Of a DNA stretch of 64,000 bases, positions 35,230 through 43,371 are shown in pieces; positions within the stretch are counted from its first letter, which is position 1; each line of letters opens with the position of its first letter. The notes beneath the pieces are model-generated. The model was not told the DNA's origin. It was given only the letters and a program-made list of their open reading frames with translations, and did not search any database. The stretch is taken from assembly GCF_001693485.1 (NCBI RefSeq), contig NZ_MAXC01000043.1, positions 434,001 to 498,000 on the forward strand. The letters run 5' to 3'. The position numbers and the translations under genes were made by a program. Source of the DNA: Bradyrhizobium sp. LMTR 3. GTDB lineage: Bacteria > Pseudomonadota > Alphaproteobacteria > Rhizobiales > Xanthobacteraceae.

Positions 35230-36342
35230 GTGATCCGCGCGATGGCCCGACATGCGCTTGTACTCGCAACCGCGTTTGCCGCCATCTTGACGCCGGTCAA
35301 GTGCCTTGGCCAAAGCACAAAACCGTTGCCGGCCAAGGCAACACAGGAGCTGCCGCCCGAGCTGCTCGCGCTGCTCGAACAGAAGAAGATGCCAAAATAT
35401 TCGCCGATCGTTATGCGCCTTTTCAAGGAGGAGGCGGAGCTTGAAGTCTGGAAACAGGACACGGCCGGCCGTTTCCAGATCCTGAAGACCTATCCGATCT
35501 GCCGGTGGTCGGGCGATCTCGGGCCGAAATTGTACGAGGGCGATCGGCAGGCGCCGGAAGGGTTTTATACAATTACGCCTGAGTTGATGAATCCCAACTC
35601 CAACTTCTATCTGTCGATTAACCTCGGCTACCCCAACAGCTTCGACAGAGCGAACAAGCGCAACGGCAGCTTCCTCATGATCCACGGCGACTGCTGGTCG
35701 AGCGGTTGCTATGCCATGACCGACGAACAGATCAGCGAAATCTATTCGCTGGCGCGCGACTCGCTCAGCGGCCGGCCGTCGTTTCAAGTGCAGGCCTATC
35801 CGTTCCGCCTGACGCCGGAAAATCTGGCGCGGCATCGAAACAGTCCGAACCTCTCCTTCTGGAAAATGCTCAAGGTCGGCAACGATCACTTCGAGACGAC
35901 GCAACGCGAACCCAAGGTGGATGTGTGCAACCGCCGCTATGTATTCGATGCGCAACCGCCTGCGAATTCGCCGCACCCTCTCGTGTTCGATGCCGCTGGA
36001 AAATGTCCCCCCTTCGTCGTCAATCCCGAAATCGCACGGCGGGCAAAGGAAAAACAGCGCGCCGACGAGCGCGCCTACTCGAAATTGGTTGAAGACAATG
36101 TGCCGGCGGCCCCGATCTACAGCGGACTTGACGGCGGAATGAACAAGGCTTTCCTCGCACGGTTTCCGGGCCGGGTGACGCTTGCGAAGGTGATGCCGTA
36201 TGCGTCGTACCTGCCGACATTGCCGCCGATCCCGTGGATCGACAATGATGGCTCGCTGACGAGCAGATGGTTTGGGAGCTCGTTCGACAAGCCGGTTGTG
36301 TGTAATGCGGCGCGTGCCGGCTTCTCATCGGGGCGGTGCTAG
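35230..36342 (+). CDS. L,D-transpeptidase (YkuD/YafK-like)
   Basis: A 370-aa exported peptidoglycan-modifying enzyme. An N-terminal hydrophobic signal lies at about residues 8-27. The YkuD catalytic motif is HGDCWSSGCY with His152 and Cys160, in a domain covering about 65-200; this longer form resembles YafK/DpaA-type enzymes that act on lipoprotein attachment or crosslinks. The rest (200-370) is a less conserved extension. GTG 35230 has a GGAGGT site 6 bp upstream; ATG 35242 would shorten the signal. Confidence 0.82.
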   Translation: MIRAMARHALVLATAFAAILTPVKCLGQSTKPLPAKATQELPPELLALLEQKKMPKYSPIVMRLFKEEAELEVWKQDTAGRFQILKTYPICRWSGDLGPKLYEGDRQAPEGFYTITPELMNPNSNFYLSINLGYPNSFDRANKRNGSFLMIHGDCWSSGCYAMTDEQISEIYSLARDSLSGRPSFQVQAYPFRLTPENLARHRNSPNLSFWKMLKVGNDHFETTQREPKVDVCNRRYVFDAQPPANSPHPLVFDAAGKCPPFVVNPEIARRAKEKQRADERAYSKLVEDNVPAAPIYSGLDGGMNKAFLARFPGRVTLAKVMPYASYLPTLPPIPWIDNDGSLTSRWFGSSFDKPVVCNAARAGFSSGRC

Positions 36343-36382
36343 ACACTTCTGCGACGTCAGCGATGGAGCATCAGCAGACAAT

Positions 36383-36469
36383 GGCTGGCATCGGCACTCC
36401 GTCCCAGCGAATGCGGTGGCGTCGGAGCGGAGGTCTGTCGAGAAAGCTACGGTATTTGTCGGTTTCTAG
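36383..36469 (+). pseudogene. Nitroreductase 3'-end fragment
   Basis: Translates to PANAVASERRSVEKATVFVGF, matching the last 20 residues of the intact nitroreductase (PANAVVSERKSVEEATVFVGF), with a stop at the same place. Only the 3' tail is left. The two copies are direct repeats that bracket the L,D-transpeptidase gene, which suggests a duplication followed by deletion of most of the second copy. Confidence 0.75.
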
Positions 36470-36607
36470 GGTTAGATGGGCGAAGGCGGGAGGGGATGAC
36501 CAAGTGCCGCGCGCAGGCGCGTGGCTCGTCGTCAACGCTGCCGCTACTCACAATAGTTTAATGCACTGTCACCGTAATTCCGACGACGGCCTTCTAACCC
36601 GATGCGG

Positions 36608-37486
36608 CTACTTCTTCTTCACGACCCTTCTAAAGGCGTCCAACGTGCCATGTAGATCAAAGCCCTTATCCTCGAAATAAGCTCGCATCCTACCGAAGTC
36701 CTCCGCAACACTTTCCGGCATTGTGTCAATGTCGGACTCAGCCGCTGAGGCTTGGGTTAAGGCCACCAACTTGGTAGCGAACCCGACGTCCGCTCCGGGA
36801 AAACTCTCAACGTTAACTTGATCATAGCCCTTTGTCGGACCGTCCCAAATGTCCGCGGACGACGTCGCGATGAGGAACCCCCACTGATACTCGCCTCGTT
36901 CAAACAATTCCTTCATATTAATTTCCTTCTTGTTGAGGAAGGCGATGGTTAGAGCGAACAACACGTATCGGCCAGTTGTCGATGTCACAGTGGCGAAGCG
37001 TACCAAGTCAAGTTCGTAAGCTCGTACTTCGAGTGGCAGGCTTAGCTCTGGTTCAGGCAATGGCGCGGCAGGCTCTTGTATCGCTTGCTTGGATAGCTCT
37101 TGAGCGCGCGTGTTCTCGGCAATCTGCGCTAACCTACGGTCCATTCCGCCTGTTTGCTCCGACAGGCTTTGAATGTCGCGTGACAGGGTGACGGACGAAG
37201 CAGATAGCGTTGACGCAATAGTCTTTACCTCACCAATCGACGACACCAACGAAGCCAAATTTAGTCCCAAGCCGTGATTGGAATAAATCGCATATCCGAT
37301 GGCCATGATGGCCAGGAGCAGCGACGCAAGCGTTAGCGCAAAGCTAATGTACTCAGTGAGCTTTGGGACGTCGGACCACTTGACCGTAATGACACCGATC
37401 AACACGGCCAGCAAAATGAAGAGTATGTAGCGCTCATGAAGCCTACGGGCGTGTACGGCGTGCTTGTCCCAGCCCTGATCTGACAT
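36608..37486 (-). CDS. Hypothetical membrane protein with coiled-coil region
   Basis: Not recognised. A 292-aa protein with two N-terminal transmembrane helices (about 20-36 and 48-70), then a Ser/Thr-rich region that looks coiled-coil (about 80-130) and a cytoplasmic domain with a moderately acidic character. Base composition is visibly less GC-rich than the neighbours, which suggests recent transfer. It lies between the 34168 and 37691 copies of the tRNA-Ser end, so it may belong to an older island. The topology (two helices plus cytosolic domain) is shared by several phage-defence effectors, but no effector motif is seen. Confidence 0.65.
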   Translation of the reverse strand: MSDQGWDKHAVHARRLHERYILFILLAVLIGVITVKWSDVPKLTEYISFALTLASLLLAIMAIGYAIYSNHGLGLNLASLVSSIGEVKTIASTLSASSVTLSRDIQSLSEQTGGMDRRLAQIAENTRAQELSKQAIQEPAAPLPEPELSLPLEVRAYELDLVRFATVTSTTGRYVLFALTIAFLNKKEINMKELFERGEYQWGFLIATSSADIWDGPTKGYDQVNVESFPGADVGFATKLVALTQASAAESDIDTMPESVAEDFGRMRAYFEDKGFDLHGTLDAFRRVVKKK

Positions 37487-37690
37487 TGCCTATTCTTCCC
37501 GATCCTGCAGTGCTTGAGCCATGATTTCTCCGGTGCTCACTACCTTTGGCCGCATGCACGCTCCAGTGTAGCAGGGAACTCTACACGCAACCGATTCGTC
37601 GCCAAGGACGTCGAGAGCGTGATCAACAGTCTTGCAGTGGTCTCTCTCACTCTGTTGCAAAGCGAGGGCGGACCAGCAGCTGTATTTGTT

Positions 37691-37704
37691 TGGCGGAGAG
37701 AGTG
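37691..37704 (-). repeat. Candidate attL of the island (tRNA-Ser 3'-end copy)
   Basis: TGGCGGAGAGAGTG, identical to the 3' terminal 14 bases of the tRNA-Ser gene at 60931-60944 and in the same orientation, as expected for the att duplication made by a tRNA-targeting integrase. Here it is also the left arm of a small palindrome: TGGCGGA, 7-bp spacer, TCCGCCA. Confidence 0.65.
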
Positions 37705-37764
37705 TCCGCCAGAAAATGCAAGAAACGCCAATTTTATCGGGGTTTCTAGCGCACGACTTTTGTC

Positions 37765-37785
37765 TACATACACCTATACATACAC
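37765..37785. repeat. Paired TACATACAC repeats, left end
   Basis: Two TACATACAC copies with starts 12 bp apart, 60 bp inside the left att copy. A matching pair with the same 12-bp spacing lies just inside the right end at 60785-60805. These look like arm-type integrase sites. Confidence 0.5.
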
Positions 37786-37914
37786 CACGCGAGCCCGTCT
37801 CCAACTGTGACCATCGCGCCGGCACCGAGGGTAGGCTCGTCGTACCGACTTTCCAGACTCGGGTTGGCTGTGGAGGCTTGGAGGACCCGCGTGAGGAAAC
37901 TGTACAAACCGACC

Positions 37915-38130
37915 TCACCGGACGTCATCGAGTTCGCCTTTCGGACGCCATGAGACGGGATCTGCGATCCAGCGATTGATGTCCGATTCATGCCAGCCAG
38001 TCCCGTTGACGCTGATCTTGAGCTGAGCCGGGAACGTGCCCTCGGCGATCTTGCGGTAGACGGTAGATCGGGACAGCCCGGTCCGGGAAAGGACAGTTCT
38101 TAGACGGATGATACGGTCTGGTTCGTGCAT
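37915..38130 (-). CDS. AlpA-family HTH regulator/excisionase
   Basis: A 71-aa MerR-like HTH protein of the AlpA type: begins with IIRLRTVLSRTGLSRSTVYRKI and ends with W..SDINRWIADP, the usual pattern (HTH then a wing with conserved Trp). Such genes act as excisionases or activators of P4-type integrases. Its place at the end of the island opposite the integrase fits. It lies 129 bp downstream of the TraA-associated gene. Confidence 0.85.
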   Translation of the reverse strand: MHEPDRIIRLRTVLSRTGLSRSTVYRKIAEGTFPAQLKISVNGTGWHESDINRWIADPVSWRPKGELDDVR

Positions 38131-38259
38131 GGCCCCGCGGCCTCCTGCTGGCTGTTTCTGACAGCATCTGCGACTAGACAGGACAGGCCGTTGCAGGCGC
38201 GCAAGAGCGTTTTGCGCATCGCCGTACTATGGCGTTCAGGCGGCGGCAAACAGGATGGC

Positions 38260-38763
38260 TCAGATTCCGATGCCTCGGCCTCTGCCGATGTCGATGCCGT
38301 GAGTGAAGGCCAGTTCCTGGCCGAGCCGGCGGCCCGATTCGAATCCGATGCCGAGTTCCTGCTTGCGATTGGCGAGGATGGATTCCAGTTGCGGATCGCG
38401 TTCGAGGCTTTTAGCCATGTCGCCCATCGCGGAGCGCGTGGCCTTGTAGCCGGAAATGTCGCCGGCCTGATACTGGCGCTGGCTGGCCTGATCGAGCTTC
38501 TGCCAGCGTTCCACGAAACGATCAGCGCGGCGCCCCGGGTCGCTGCGAAGTTCGGTTTCGAGCTGAAGGGCGCGGACGGCCCGGTTGACCCGGCCCGATG
38601 CGGCCTCGCCGACAAGCTCCGGGTTCTTCTTGTAGGCGGCTTCTGCATCGTGCGAGCCGTAGGGCCGCACCTCCTCGAAGGCTTTCCGGGCCTCCTGCAA
38701 TTCGTTCACTTGCGCCGGGCTGGCCTTGCCGCCCCAATCCTGCATATCGAAGATCGCATTCAC
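38260..38763 (-). CDS. TraA C-terminal-type protein, split from relaxase
   Basis: A 167-aa helical, charged protein. Segments such as SDPGRRADRFVERWQKLD and AKSLERDPQLESILANRKQE look like the C-terminal part of longer Ti-type TraA relaxases. The GTG start overlaps the TraA stop by 4 bp (GTGA), so it is translationally coupled. It is probably a once-fused domain needed for substrate recognition or dimerisation, now a separate chain; that is inference. ATG 38745 is an alternative start. Confidence 0.65.
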   Translation of the reverse strand: MNAIFDMQDWGGKASPAQVNELQEARKAFEEVRPYGSHDAEAAYKKNPELVGEAASGRVNRAVRALQLETELRSDPGRRADRFVERWQKLDQASQRQYQAGDISGYKATRSAMGDMAKSLERDPQLESILANRKQELGIGFESGRRLGQELAFTHGIDIGRGRGIGI

Positions 38764-41210
38764 GGCTCGGGCATGACGGATGAGACCTTTGTGCGGGCCT
38801 TACGCAGCGCCGCTTCCGGGTCTTCCGCCACCCTCCTTTCAGGCGCTTCCCGTTCCGGCCTCCGCGCGTTGCCCGTGCCGGGCACAGCTTCGGCAGACGG
38901 GCGCAGGCCCTCGAACATGTTGCGCACCCTCTCGGGCACGACCTTGCGCACAATCTCGGCAATGCGCTCGCCGAAGCTGATCCCGCGCCGCTCGGCATAG
39001 TTTTGGGCCGGATCGGCGCGTTCGTAATCCGAGGCCATGTCCTTGGCCCGGTCGCGCGACAGGGTTCGGGTGAAGCGGTCCGGATTGGCAAAATCATCGC
39101 GGCCGTAATGCAGCTCCACGCCGTCGCGGTGCCGCGACAGGGCGACATAGCTGCTATGGGCATCCATGCCCGGCGTCGCCAGCGCATGGGTGCGGTCCAC
39201 AGTCATACCCTGCGCCTTGTGGATCGTCGCCGCATATCCATGGTCGATGCGGTTGTAATCCTTGAGGTCGAATCGAACGGATCGGCCATCGTCGATGCGC
39301 ACAGTCACGGACTGCGCGCTCACCTGTTCGATAGTGCCGAGCGTGCCGTTCTTTACGCCGAGGCCGCGCTCGTTCTGCAGGAACATGACGCGATCTCCGC
39401 TGGCGAAGTTTCTCGCGCCGCGCTCGACCGCCACACCCACCTCGTCGCCCAGAGCGCCGGCGGCCCGCATCCGCTCGCGCGCCGCCTCGTTGAGTGCGCG
39501 CACCTCGTCATTGGTATGGGTGAGGATGATCTGGCGCTTGTCGGGCGACGCCTGTCGGGCGCGGTCCCAGCGCTCGATCAGATCGCCCCGCGCCTGCTCG
39601 CGGGTCTGGGCCTCATGCACCATGCCGTGGGAGCGGTAGGCCTCAAGGGCATTGCCGGTTCTGCCGGTTGCCAGATCGCGCGTGGCGTCCCGCTGCCAGT
39701 CCTCCCGCTGGCGGCGCACCTCGCCGATTTCCGCCCCGCCATGACGCTCGTGAAGCGAGCGGAAGGCCGCACCGGCTTCGATCGCTTGCAACTGCTTGAC
39801 ATCGCCGACCAGCACGACTTTCGCGCTAGCCTCCGCCGCATGCGATAGGACGCGCTCCAACTGGCGCGTGCCGACCATGCCCGCCTCGTCGATCACTAGC
39901 ACATCGCGGGTCGTGAGCAGGTCGCGGCCCTGCCCCCAGCCATGTTCCATGCTGGCGATGGTGCGCGACGAGATGCCCGATCCGCTTCCAAGATTTTCCG
40001 CCGCGATGCCCGACAGCGCCACGCCCCGGACCTCGTAGCCCGCTGCTTCCCATGCCTCCCGAGCCACACCGAGCATCGCGCTCTTGCCAGTGCCGGCATG
40101 GCCGACCACGACGCCCAAATCGCGGCCGTCCGTGACACGCGCAACCGCGTCGGCCTGCTCGCCCGACAGGACAAGACCGCGGGCTTCCGCACGCGCCAGC
40201 GCTGCGTTGCGATGCGCGTCACGCACCTCATGGCGCGCCCGTTCAGCCATCAGTTCGGCGGCGCGGTGCAGGCGCTGTTCGGCCTTAATCATGTCTCGGG
40301 TGGTGAAGCGATCTTCGCCCCGAGCGTCCTTGCCGAGTTCGACCAGATCGGGCGCTCCGCGCATCGCGACCATCACTTCGTTGAACTGGTCGATCCCGCC
40401 GCTGTGCCGGTGCGCGAACTTCGCCATATCGCGCCGCGTAAAAGTCGATTGCTGATGCGTGATGGCGTCCAACGCGACCGAAGGATCGGCGATGATCCGC
40501 GCGCCGTTGCCGCGCGCGATCTCGCGGTGCAGTTCGGCGCGGTCGGCGGCCTCGATCCCTTCGCCTTCGATCCGCTGCGCCGGCGCGCCGATTTGGCTTT
40601 GTGGTTCCAACGCGATGTCTTGGCGCTCAAGGCTGCGATGGTCGATCCGCGCGTCGATGTCGAGTTCGGCCAGCCGCTCATTGGCAAGCTCGGCCCAGCG
40701 TTCACGCCAGCGTGCGACCATCTCGGTGCGGTTCCAGTCTCGCACCTTCCGGCCAAAACCGTTCTCGTCCACCGCGCGCATGGTCAGCATGACATGGGCA
40801 TGGGGTTTGGGCATGCCGTCCTCGGCCATGTCCCAATGCGCGTTGAGATCGGCGATCATGCCCTGGCCCACGAATTCGGCCCGCACGAAGTCGCGGGCCA
40901 GCTCGATCCCCTGAGCCTGAGTCATCTCGCGGGGAATCGCGAATTCGACCTCGCGGGCAAGCTGGGCGTCCTTGCGGATTTCGAACGCCTCGACATCGTT
41001 CCAGAGCCGCTCGCGGTCGGTCCATGCCTCCGGCGCGTTCTCCGGTAGCATCACCTCGGAATGGACGACGCCGCGCTTGCCGGAAAAGTCGTGGCTGCGG
41101 TCCAGGCGCTCGTCGCACAGCCGCGAGCCCGAGCGATAGGCGGCCGAGGCCACTGCGCTGGACCCGGACTTGCGGCCAATGACCTTGACGTGAAGATGAT
41201 AGATCGCCAT
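38760..41210 (-). CDS. traA: Ti-type conjugative relaxase/helicase TraA (MobQ)
   Basis: An 816-aa relaxase-helicase. N-terminal MobA/MobL domain: motif I SAVASAAYRSG with likely nucleophile Tyr25, and metal-binding His in NAHWD (124) and PHAHVML (137, 139). The C-terminal half is a TraI/RecD-like helicase with Walker A GHAGTGKS and DEAGMVGT. It nicks oriT and unwinds the transferred strand. ATG 41210 (MAIYHLHVKV) is the family start; the open frame runs on to 41330 across the oriT. It is divergent from traC and traD, as on Ti and rhizobial plasmids. Shorter than usual TraA (about 1000 aa or more) because its C-terminal part is encoded separately. Confidence 0.9.
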   Translation of the reverse strand: MAIYHLHVKVIGRKSGSSAVASAAYRSGSRLCDERLDRSHDFSGKRGVVHSEVMLPENAPEAWTDRERLWNDVEAFEIRKDAQLAREVEFAIPREMTQAQGIELARDFVRAEFVGQGMIADLNAHWDMAEDGMPKPHAHVMLTMRAVDENGFGRKVRDWNRTEMVARWRERWAELANERLAELDIDARIDHRSLERQDIALEPQSQIGAPAQRIEGEGIEAADRAELHREIARGNGARIIADPSVALDAITHQQSTFTRRDMAKFAHRHSGGIDQFNEVMVAMRGAPDLVELGKDARGEDRFTTRDMIKAEQRLHRAAELMAERARHEVRDAHRNAALARAEARGLVLSGEQADAVARVTDGRDLGVVVGHAGTGKSAMLGVAREAWEAAGYEVRGVALSGIAAENLGSGSGISSRTIASMEHGWGQGRDLLTTRDVLVIDEAGMVGTRQLERVLSHAAEASAKVVLVGDVKQLQAIEAGAAFRSLHERHGGAEIGEVRRQREDWQRDATRDLATGRTGNALEAYRSHGMVHEAQTREQARGDLIERWDRARQASPDKRQIILTHTNDEVRALNEAARERMRAAGALGDEVGVAVERGARNFASGDRVMFLQNERGLGVKNGTLGTIEQVSAQSVTVRIDDGRSVRFDLKDYNRIDHGYAATIHKAQGMTVDRTHALATPGMDAHSSYVALSRHRDGVELHYGRDDFANPDRFTRTLSRDRAKDMASDYERADPAQNYAERRGISFGERIAEIVRKVVPERVRNMFEGLRPSAEAVPGTGNARRPEREAPERRVAEDPEAALRKARTKVSSVMPEP

Positions 41211-41240
41211 CGCGATCAGATCAGTGGCACGGCAAAGCGC

Positions 41241-41268
41241 ACGTCGGAACGACGTATAAGCGCGCCCT
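41241..41268. other. oriT: Origin of transfer (oriT), MobQ type
   Basis: A perfect ACGTCG-GAA-CGACGT inverted repeat (41241-41255) is followed by TAAGCGCGCCCT (41257-41268), which matches the RSF1010/Ti nic core TAAGTGCGCCCT at 11 of 12 positions. It lies between the divergent traA and traC genes, the standard place. By analogy the nick would fall after 41264. Confidence 0.8.
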
Positions 41269-41381
41269 CCCTCGAAAAAATCTCGGGAGGGACTACCGCG
41301 TTCCAGGCCGTCCTGGTGACCTTGGAGCATTCTGCCGGGTGCTAGACTATCATTTCTCCATCAACACCGACGGAGACGAAG

Positions 41382-41708
41382 ATGCGCAAGCCACGGGACT
41401 TTGATGCTGAACTGAAGGCACTGGGGGACAAGGCGCGGGACCTCAAGAGCCGCAAGGTACAGCAGCTGGGCGAACTCGTCATTGCCACGGGAGCTGACGC
41501 GCTCAGCGCCGATGAATTGGCTGGAGCGCTGATCGTGCTAGCCGAGACGAAGGAGGCCGGAAAGAGGGAGGCATGGGCCAGGCGCGGGGCTGCGTTCTTT
41601 CAAAGCCGGGCGCGGCGAAATGCACCGACAAATGATCGCAACACGGATGGCCCTCCTGCGCAACTGGGTGGCGCGCAACCGACATCAAGCCGCAAGGGCG
41701 CGACATGA
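41382..41708 (+). CDS. traC: Conjugal transfer protein TraC-like
   Basis: A 108-aa accessory DNA-transfer protein. The N-terminal helical part (FDAELKALGDKARDLKSRK, then QLGELVIATGADALSADELAGAL) resembles the small TraC proteins that assist TraA at oriT in Ti-type systems; the C-terminus is a Pro/Ser-rich tail. It is first of two genes opposite traA. Identity as TraC rests on position plus family look. Confidence 0.7.
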   Translation: MRKPRDFDAELKALGDKARDLKSRKVQQLGELVIATGADALSADELAGALIVLAETKEAGKREAWARRGAAFFQSRARRNAPTNDRNTDGPPAQLGGAQPTSSRKGAT

Positions 41709-41709
41709 C

Positions 41710-41955
41710 ATGCGAACGTGGCAGGTCGAGCGCCGCAAGCGCACGCGGCACCTCATCGAACTCGGCGGCCTCGTCGTCAAAGCCGGTATCGTGGATCTAA
41801 TCGGCGACGACCGCGCCACCATCCTTGGCGCGCTATTTTGGATGGCCGACAAGCTCAAGAGCGATCAAGGCGAACGGGCAAGAGCGCTATGGGCCGCAAA
41901 GGGAAAGCAAGCGTTCGAGGCGGATTCGGCGACGCACGTACGCACAAATCGTTGA
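41710..41955 (+). CDS. traD: Conjugal transfer protein TraD-like
   Basis: An 81-aa protein starting MRTWQVERRKRTRHLIELGG and continuing GLVVKAGIVDLIGDDRATILG, the pattern of small Ti-type TraD proteins that follow traC. ATG 41710 lies directly after the traC stop; an upstream start at 41620 would overlap traC. The next gene in intact systems is traG (coupling protein), which is missing here. Confidence 0.78.
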   Translation: MRTWQVERRKRTRHLIELGGLVVKAGIVDLIGDDRATILGALFWMADKLKSDQGERARALWAAKGKQAFEADSATHVRTNR

Positions 41956-42106
41956 TGCGACGACAATGGCAGCGAAGACGGTCGGCCTGCGTGGGAGATC
42001 ATGGAAGAGGCCGCCGTCGGTTGGCTCGTGCGGCGAAGGAAGTCCGGCGGGTAGTCGGGTCGGACGTCCGAAGACGCCGGAGCTCCGACGAACGAACCGC
42101 GGCGGT

Positions 42107-42343
42107 TCAGGCGGTGACGGCCTCGCTCAGTAGAAGAAGCTCGTGCAGCGGGAACGGGGCTCTGGTGTCATCGTCGTATTGCGCGTGGACCGATCTCAGC
42201 CGGTGAGCGAACAGACGCAGTTCGTCGAGATAGTCGCCATCCTGGCACAAGGCGATCCACACTTCGTCGACCGACGAAACCTTTCGCGGATTGTTATCCA
42301 GCGCCGTGTTGTCGCCGGTCGGAAGCTGGCGCGATACCGGCAT
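42107..42343 (-). CDS. Hypothetical protein
   Basis: Not recognised. A 78-aa open frame with plausible composition (helical, acidic, Leu-rich C-terminus EVWIALCQDGDYLDELRLFA onward) in the stretch where traG would be expected. It may be a real small gene or a remnant. Confidence 0.35.
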   Translation of the reverse strand: MPVSRQLPTGDNTALDNNPRKVSSVDEVWIALCQDGDYLDELRLFAHRLRSVHAQYDDDTRAPFPLHELLLLSEAVTA

Positions 42344-42503
42344 CGCCCGGCCGACTATCCTCGCGGAGTGCGGCTTCTTTTTCAGCGCATGGCTGACAGT
42401 CCTGGTTCAGGACGAAGTTGAAAGCGTATTCGCACGATGTTGCCGGCGATCGCTCGATCGAATTCGCTTCGGCTCGCCAGGGTCAACCGAAGGCGCGTCA
42501 GGG

Positions 42504-42815
42504 CTACTCGTAGATGCTGGCCGCATGCAGCAGTCGAGCAAGGACGGCGTAAGGCATGCTTTCCCGCTCATGCCCGTCCAGGAGACGGCTTTGGCCAAGG
42601 GAGCTCGGCCCTTGATGGTCTCGCAGCACAGCTGCGAAAGCTTCGAGATATTGGTCCAGCGTAACCTGCTCCCATTCCTCCGGATGCGCCAGCAAGTGCT
42701 CGCGGAGACTCTCTACATAAGCTGAGAGCTCGGACGCATTCGAGGGAGCGGCATCGATAAGCCGGTGACTCATGTCAGCACCCATCTCTTCTGCGTACCC
42801 TGACCGATTGGCCAA
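42504..42815 (-). CDS. Hypothetical small protein with duplicated leader
   Basis: A 103-aa acidic helical protein; the part from about residue 27 (SELSAYVESLREHLLAHPEE then WEQVTLDQYLEAFAAVL) has the Trp/Leu pattern of small DUF7660-like proteins. Its N-terminus and upstream region are a near-copy of the start of the efflux adaptor gene at 47804 (both reach MSHRLI). By analogy the start could be ATG 42773 (MSHRLI), giving 89 aa. Confidence 0.55.
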   Translation of the reverse strand: MANRSGYAEEMGADMSHRLIDAAPSNASELSAYVESLREHLLAHPEEWEQVTLDQYLEAFAAVLRDHQGPSSLGQSRLLDGHERESMPYAVLARLLHAASIYE

Positions 42816-42828
42816 CTAACTCTCTCCT
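42754..42828. repeat. Duplicated gene-start region, copy 1
   Basis: About 75 bp nearly identical to 47773-47846, covering the MSHRLI start codons, the ribosome-binding region and the tract to GGCCAACTAACTCTCT. Direct orientation relative to the second copy. Confidence 0.8.
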
Positions 42829-42879
42829 CTCCGAGACCGCCGGCGAATACGCCCTCATCTGGTCCCGCTGACCGGCCAA

Positions 42880-42909
42880 AGACGCCCCCCTCCACCGAGC
42901 GGGGCGTCT
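42880..42909. terminator. Stem-loop terminator
   Basis: AGACGCCCC, a 12-base loop, then GGGGCGTCT: perfect 9-bp GC-rich stem. It lies between the methyltransferase fragment and the duplicated gene start. Confidence 0.65.
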
Positions 42910-42925
42910 CTCCTGCTAATCCCTG

Positions 42926-43069
42926 TCAGCTTGCCGGATTGCGCGCCATGACGATCCACGTCGCGCCGTCGATCATCACCGACCGCTCGCCGGGGCGGCC
43001 CGCGAAGGCGGCACGAACCGCGGCCGAGGCGCGGGCGCGGATGTCGTCGGGCTGATCAGCGAGCGCGCC
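42926..43069 (-). pseudogene. Methyltransferase 3'-end fragment
   Basis: Encodes the last 47 or so residues of the methyltransferase at 49161 (DDIRARASAAVRAAFAGR then ERSVMIDGATWIVMARNPAS), ending with a stop in the same place. No start or catalytic domain. It follows the duplicated leader in the same order as at the second site, but without the MFS gene in between. Confidence 0.8.
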
Positions 43070-43112
43070 CGCCTCCACCAGCGAAAAGGCGCCAGACCTG
43101 CGTGTGATCGTC

Positions 43113-43340
43113 TCATGCGATGGATCGTGCGAGCAGTTCGCGGAAGCGCGGGCGTACCGGACCGGGCCGCGCCACGATCCGCTGCGCCTCGAGCTCGACC
43201 TCGCCCATCAGGCCCTGCGCCACCGCCTGGTGAATCGCCTTTCTTCGATTCGAAGAAGCGATAGACGTTGGCGGGGCGGCGACCTCCAGAATACGATCCC
43301 GGGTGTCGCCTTCGATATGTTCCGCAATCAGTGTCATCTG
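43113..43340 (-). pseudogene. TetR family regulator remnant
   Basis: Begins TLIAEHIEGDTRDRILEVA, the typical start of TetR HTH domains. The middle of the HTH is deleted, NVYRFFESKK continues in another frame, and the rest (AIHQAVAQGLMGEVELEAQR) returns in the first frame; the ligand domain is mostly lost. It is next to the RND pump it probably once controlled, so the pump may now be constitutive. Confidence 0.7.
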
Positions 43341-43371
43341 TCGGGACTCGTCAATCAGTGCTTCATCTCAC

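Larger units (their letters stand above)
37487..37914. other. Left-end region of the tRNA-Ser island
   Basis: Holds the inner tRNA-Ser 3'-end copy at 37691 and a pair of TACATACAC repeats at 37765 and 37777. An open frame on the minus strand (to 37918) has protein-like character only near its end and stops 3 bp before the membrane-protein start; I could not decide whether a short coupled gene exists there. Confidence 0.45.
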
